Shown: piece after piece, positions 35,285-37,456 of the stretch
How positions within the stretch are numbered: position 1 is the first letter of the stretch
Layout of the letters: every line of letters starts with the position of its first letter
The notes under the pieces: generated by a model
Database searches by the model: none
Told to the model about the DNA's origin: nothing
Seen by the model: only the letters and a program-made list of their open reading frames with translations
Position numbers and translations under genes: made by a program
Assembly: GCA_019118665.1 (NCBI GenBank)
Contig: DWYM01000102.1
Location: 1 to 37,456 of the forward strand
DNA: 37,456 nucleotides
DNA from: Candidatus Mediterraneibacter intestinipullorum
Lineage (GTDB): Bacteria > Bacillota > Clostridia > Lachnospirales > Lachnospiraceae
Reading direction: 5' to 3'

Positions 35285-35431
35285 ATGAACAAGAAGCAGC
35301 AGGAGCAGCAGAACAGGCAGAAGAACCTGAACAAATTCAACAACATAACACAGAAGGCAAAGCCGGAGAACCAGAACCAGAGGCACAACGTCCGATCTGA
35401 AGCGGTAGAGCCGAAGAACAGACAAGTTTAA
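35285..35431 (+). CDS. Small Asn/Gln/Lys-rich protein of unknown function
   Basis: 48 codons, with GAGGTG 7 nt before the ATG. It starts MNKKQQEQQNRQKNLNKFN and ends EPKNRQV: highly polar, basic, no hydrophobic segment and no Cys. It is followed at once by a terminator hairpin, which with the good ribosome site supports a real gene. I do not recognise the family. It could be a small nucleic-acid-binding or prophage-borne protein. It lies 78 nt after the TIR-like gene on the same strand and may share its transcript. Confidence 0.55.
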   Translation: MNKKQQEQQNRQKNLNKFNNITQKAKPENQNQRHNVRSEAVEPKNRQV

Positions 35432-35454
35432 GGCGTCCATAAGGGCGTCTTTTT
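35432..35454 (+). terminator. Terminator with G-U pairs after the small gene
   Basis: As RNA, GGCGUCC and GGGCGUC pair over 7 bp (two G-U wobbles) around an AUAA loop, followed by five U residues. In DNA it looks like a direct repeat, so it is easily missed. It begins one base after the stop codon. Confidence 0.6.
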
Positions 35455-35456
35455 CC

Positions 35457-35485
35457 TTGCCTCTTGTCGATTACTGAGGTATAAT
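35457..35485 (+). promoter_or_regulatory. Promoter of the NPCBM-like membrane protein gene
   Basis: TTGCCT at 35457-35462, a 17-nt spacer and a perfect TATAAT at 35480-35485 lie 37 nt before the chosen ATG. Confidence 0.65.
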
Positions 35486-35522
35486 GACAATAGGTGTTCT
35501 TGAGCAGGGGATTGGGGGAAAG

Positions 35523-36215
35523 ATGAAACCAGGTGTACAAAAGTCCTTAATCGCGGCTGGAAGTGCCATATTAGTGGCGGCGATTAGTATACCAGCTACT
35601 GCAACTATTAGTGGTGAGTATTATCAGTCAAACAATAATTTTATGACAATTAACTTGGATGGCGAAAGAGTAGTGGTTACCGCGGAAAAGTATGAGGACT
35701 TGATACGTGAAAACGAATCAATGTCTAAAGAAATAGAGTCTTTAGAAAGCGAGATTCAAAATGTAAATAAAAAAGATGAAGATGACGCTGATGTGGAAAC
35801 AAATGCTGCGCTGTCACAGGGAGCGACCAAGTTGAAAGATCTTGTCCAAGTAGATGCGCAAAATTGTGAGTTTATTGAACCTTTTACGGATTCATATGGC
35901 AATCAGTACGAAACAGGTTACCAGTTTGACGCTTCGGATGACGCGTATGCTGTGTATGGCCTACAAGGCAAGTATAGCAGTTTTTCAGGGATGGTTGTTT
36001 GTTCAAATGAGACTGGATCAGGAGCAATTATGAGCATGATGATATATAAGGATGACGAGTTGATTGATACGATAACAGATATAACTAAGCAGACAGAAAC
36101 CAGACAGATTGGTCCATATGATATTAGCGATGCTAGAAGGTTAACGATTAAGACATCAAATAGTGGAGCGTATAGCTATGGACAGTGCTATTTGGTGAAT
36201 GCTGTTGTTGAATAA
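35523..36215 (+). CDS. Membrane-anchored protein with coiled coil and NPCBM-like domain
   Basis: 230 residues from the ATG at 35523, with GGGGGAAAG upstream; a 13-codon longer frame overlaps the promoter. Residues 8-28 form one membrane helix or uncleaved signal (SLIAAGSAILVAAISI). A short coiled coil follows at about residues 62-88 (YEDLIRENESMSKEIESLES). The C-terminal 100 residues (SYGNQYETGYQFDASDDAYA, YGLQGKYSSFSGMVVC, YDISDARRLTIKTSNSG) resemble the NPCBM/galactose-binding-like beta-sandwich. The likely site is the outer face of the membrane, perhaps binding glycans. Similar proteins are common as cargo of Firmicutes prophages and mobile elements. A terminator follows closely. Confidence 0.7.
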   Translation: MKPGVQKSLIAAGSAILVAAISIPATATISGEYYQSNNNFMTINLDGERVVVTAEKYEDLIRENESMSKEIESLESEIQNVNKKDEDDADVETNAALSQGATKLKDLVQVDAQNCEFIEPFTDSYGNQYETGYQFDASDDAYAVYGLQGKYSSFSGMVVCSNETGSGAIMSMMIYKDDELIDTITDITKQTETRQIGPYDISDARRLTIKTSNSGAYSYGQCYLVNAVVE

Positions 36216-36228
36216 TTTACGGTAGTAT

Positions 36229-36254
36229 AGAGACACTTCGGTGTCTCTTTTCTT
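36229..36254 (+). terminator. Terminator after the NPCBM-like gene
   Basis: AGAGACAC-TTCG-GTGTCTCT is an 8-bp stem with a UUCG tetraloop, followed by a T-rich run. Confidence 0.9.
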
Positions 36255-36283
36255 ATGCGGGCATATCATCAACGTCAGATGTG

Positions 36284-36326
36284 CAGGGTCGCGCCCTGTG
36301 TCCCGGTTCGACTCCGGGTGCTCTGC
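36284..36326 (+). other. tRNA-like double hairpin before the terminase gene
   Basis: CAGGG-TCGCG-CCCTG (36284-36298) is followed after three bases by CCCGG-TTCGACT-CCGGG (36302-36318), a perfect T-arm with a canonical seven-base T-loop, then GCTCTGC. There is no D-arm, no proper anticodon loop and no matching 5' acceptor strand, so it is not a full tRNA gene. It sits 36 nt before the small terminase start. It could be a tRNA 3' end captured by a phage (att remnant) or a phage structural RNA. Confidence 0.55.
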
Positions 36327-36353
36327 TTTAACAGGAAAGAGAGGTGAGCCTGA

Positions 36354-36881
36354 ATGACAAAAAAACAGAAGATATTTGCAGATGAGTACCTGATCGATCC
36401 AAATGCCACTCAGGCTTACCGGGTGGCTTATCTGTCTGTAAAGAAAGATGGAGTTGCTGCTGTTAATGGCAGTAAATTGCTAAGAAATACTAAGGTTCAG
36501 GAATATATTTCAGAACGGATGCAGGAGCGCCAGCAGTGTACTGAAGTGACTCAGGACATGGTCGTCAAGGAATTGGCGGCCATTGCTTTTGCAAGAGCAA
36601 CGGATTATGCTGCGGTTAGAGGAGGCGCTGTGTGCATCAAGGACACAGACTCTTTATCTGATGAGTAGATCCGGGCAATCGCTGGCATCAAAGAGGGAGC
36701 AAACAGTATCGAGATCAAGATGAATGATAAGGAGAAGGCGCTGGAGCTTCTTGGCCGGCGCCTTGGCATGTGGAATGATAAACTGGACATCAAGACTCTG
36801 GCGATCGAAGATTTCATAAAGGAAATGGAGGCATACTTTGAACAGCTCAAGGCAAGCGGTTCTGGACCTCTTGTGGAATGA
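36354..36881 (+). pseudogene. Phage terminase small subunit with amber stop
   Basis: The ATG follows GAGAGGTGAG. The first 104 codons read TKKQKIFADEYLIDPNATQA, YRVAY, GSKLLRNTKVQEYISERM and VKELAAIAFARATDY, the N-terminal helix-turn-helix and central part of Terminase_2 (TerS) proteins. TAG at 36660s (36666-36668) interrupts the frame, which then continues IRAIAGIKEGANSIEIKMND, KEKALELLGRRLGMWNDKLD up to a natural TGA at 36879-36881. The residue before IRAIAGIKEG is usually Gln, so a CAG to TAG change explains it. TerS recognises phage DNA for packaging; this copy would be truncated. It overlaps the terL start. Confidence 0.8.
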
Positions 36882-37209
36882 ACCGTATAGAATTGGACAT
36901 TGGGTAGGCTTCAAAGACCTTACCGCTCTGCATAATGAGTGGCTGAGGTCTTTTCTTTATGCTGATGCGGACCAGACGCTTCTTGCGCACCGTGGATCAT
37001 ACAAGACAACGGATTTGTCGCTGTTCCTGTCGATTCATACAATAATTGATCCGAATGAAAATGTGATGTTCTTTCGGAAGACGGATGATGATGTGACGGA
37101 TGATATTGTCAACCTGAAAGACCGAATCAGTAAGGCAGAGGCAGTCACGGTCAATGCAAACAGCACGATCCACCTGACCTTTAAGGTCGTGGATCCGGCG
37201 GACGAATGA
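36838..37209 (+). pseudogene. Phage terminase large subunit, truncated
   Basis: 123 codons from a TTG start with GGAGG upstream, overlapping the end of terS as in intact phages. The N-terminal region (YRIGHWVGFKDLTALHNEWL), Walker A-like AHRGSYKTT and the adenine-motif region FLSIHTIIDPNENVMFFRK are those of TerL packaging ATPases. An intact TerL has over 400 residues with Walker B and a nuclease domain, all missing here. The coding match stops near 37195 and joins sequence from another phage gene, so a large internal deletion is likely. Confidence 0.75.
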
Positions 37210-37358
37210 TTGTCCGGGTGTGGGGCGTAGTGAATTCTACCGAGGTTGAGTTTACGCCCATCCCGGACCGTCCGGGGTACTGGGAAGGGACCGCCCCCTG
37301 GAATGCCGGGATTGCAAGATATAGAGTGCAAATGTCAACCACTTTTTTACATTGTTAG
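37206..37358 (+). pseudogene. 5' end of a phage Ig-like protein, interrupted
   Basis: The ATG overlaps the terL remnant stop (ATGA). The product begins MIVRVWGVVNSTEVEFTPIP and reaches PGYWEGTAPWNAGIARYRVQ, like the first 40 residues of small Ig/Big-like proteins in clostridial prophages. The sequence character changes at about 37333, where the T-rich repeat array begins, and the frame ends in the first repeat. The match to a phage family is by pattern memory and moderate at best. Confidence 0.45.
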
Positions 37359-37456
37359 GTAAGATGTTTTTTACACCGTATGGTAAGGAGTTTTTTTCAT
37401 ACTCTGGTAAGCAGATTTTTACATCGTAAGGTAAGCACTTTTTTACTTTACCCGGT
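37333..37456. mobile_element. Putative transposable-element end with 24-nt direct repeats
   Basis: Starting with TGTCAACCAC at 37333, four 24-nt units follow with exact period at 37343-37366, 37367-37390, 37391-37414 and 37415-37438, and a fifth partial to the window end. The consensus is TTTTTTACAYCGTAWGGTAAG plus three variable bases, written here only to show the pattern. Phage coding sequence stops where it begins. Multiple transposase-binding sites behind a TG terminus are typical of IS21-type and Tn7-like element ends. The rest of the element lies outside the window, so the family is not proven. Confidence 0.5.

Noticed and set aside
36250-36330. A complete tRNA gene
   Set aside because: Only the T-arm is canonical. 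The D-arm, a seven-base anticodon loop with the usual flanking bases and an acceptor stem are missing.
37343-37456. A CRISPR array
   Set aside because: The units follow each other directly with a 24-nt period and only three variable bases, so there are no spacers.

Overview
The window looks like a chromosomal segment of a gut-type Firmicute, most likely a Lachnospiraceae member. I infer this from strong AGGAGG ribosome binding sites, moderate G+C, sortase-type surface proteins with YDG repeats, a CaiB/BaiF CoA-transferase, and an AT-richer degraded prophage segment at the right end. The genus cannot be fixed from the sequence alone.

Layout. 1-7.4 kb: one giant secreted protein (transglutaminase-like core, many YDG-type repeats, weak sortase signal), closed by a terminator. 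7.4-8.2 kb: an IS3-type transposase remnant abutting an IS66-type remnant. 8.2-9.4 kb (minus): a YoaK/DUF1275 membrane protein and a PEBP-like protein. 9.6-10.2 kb (minus): a Crp/Fnr-type regulator, divergent from a tight five-gene plus-strand operon (10.3-15.4 kb). That operon encodes a class III CoA-transferase, a two-subunit aconitase-type hydro-lyase, an HMG-CoA-lyase-type enzyme and a PrpF/methylitaconate-isomerase-type enzyme. A surface-protein gene overlaps the end of the last enzyme gene and is broken by one in-frame TAA. 19.2-25.3 kb: clpB, dinB, an acyltransferase-3 protein and a GH25 lysozyme with Cpl-7 repeats. 25.3-31.0 kb: DedA, a GT4 glycosyltransferase, a DUF374 acyltransferase and a two-component pair, apparently one membrane-lipid or envelope operon. 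31.1-33.5 kb: AIM24-like protein, DegV and a TetR-type regulator. 33.5-37.5 kb: mobile debris, comprising a decayed hicAB pair, an IS1182-type fragment, an intact stand-alone TIR-like gene, two small or unknown genes, a tRNA-like structure, a broken terminase pair, and at the edge a run of 24-nt direct repeats that looks like the end of another transposable element.

How the genes work together. The most interesting unit is the 10.3-15.4 kb operon. The enzyme order predicts a branched unsaturated dicarboxylate (itaconate/citraconate type, or possibly trans-aconitate or dimethylmaleate) being isomerised, hydrated, activated to its CoA thioester and cleaved to pyruvate (or another 2-oxo acid) plus an acyl-CoA, probably under control of the divergent Crp/Fnr regulator. 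This route is inferred from enzyme families; the substrate is not shown by the sequence. The second notable unit is the stand-alone TIR-like protein in the prophage remnant, a candidate antiphage effector.
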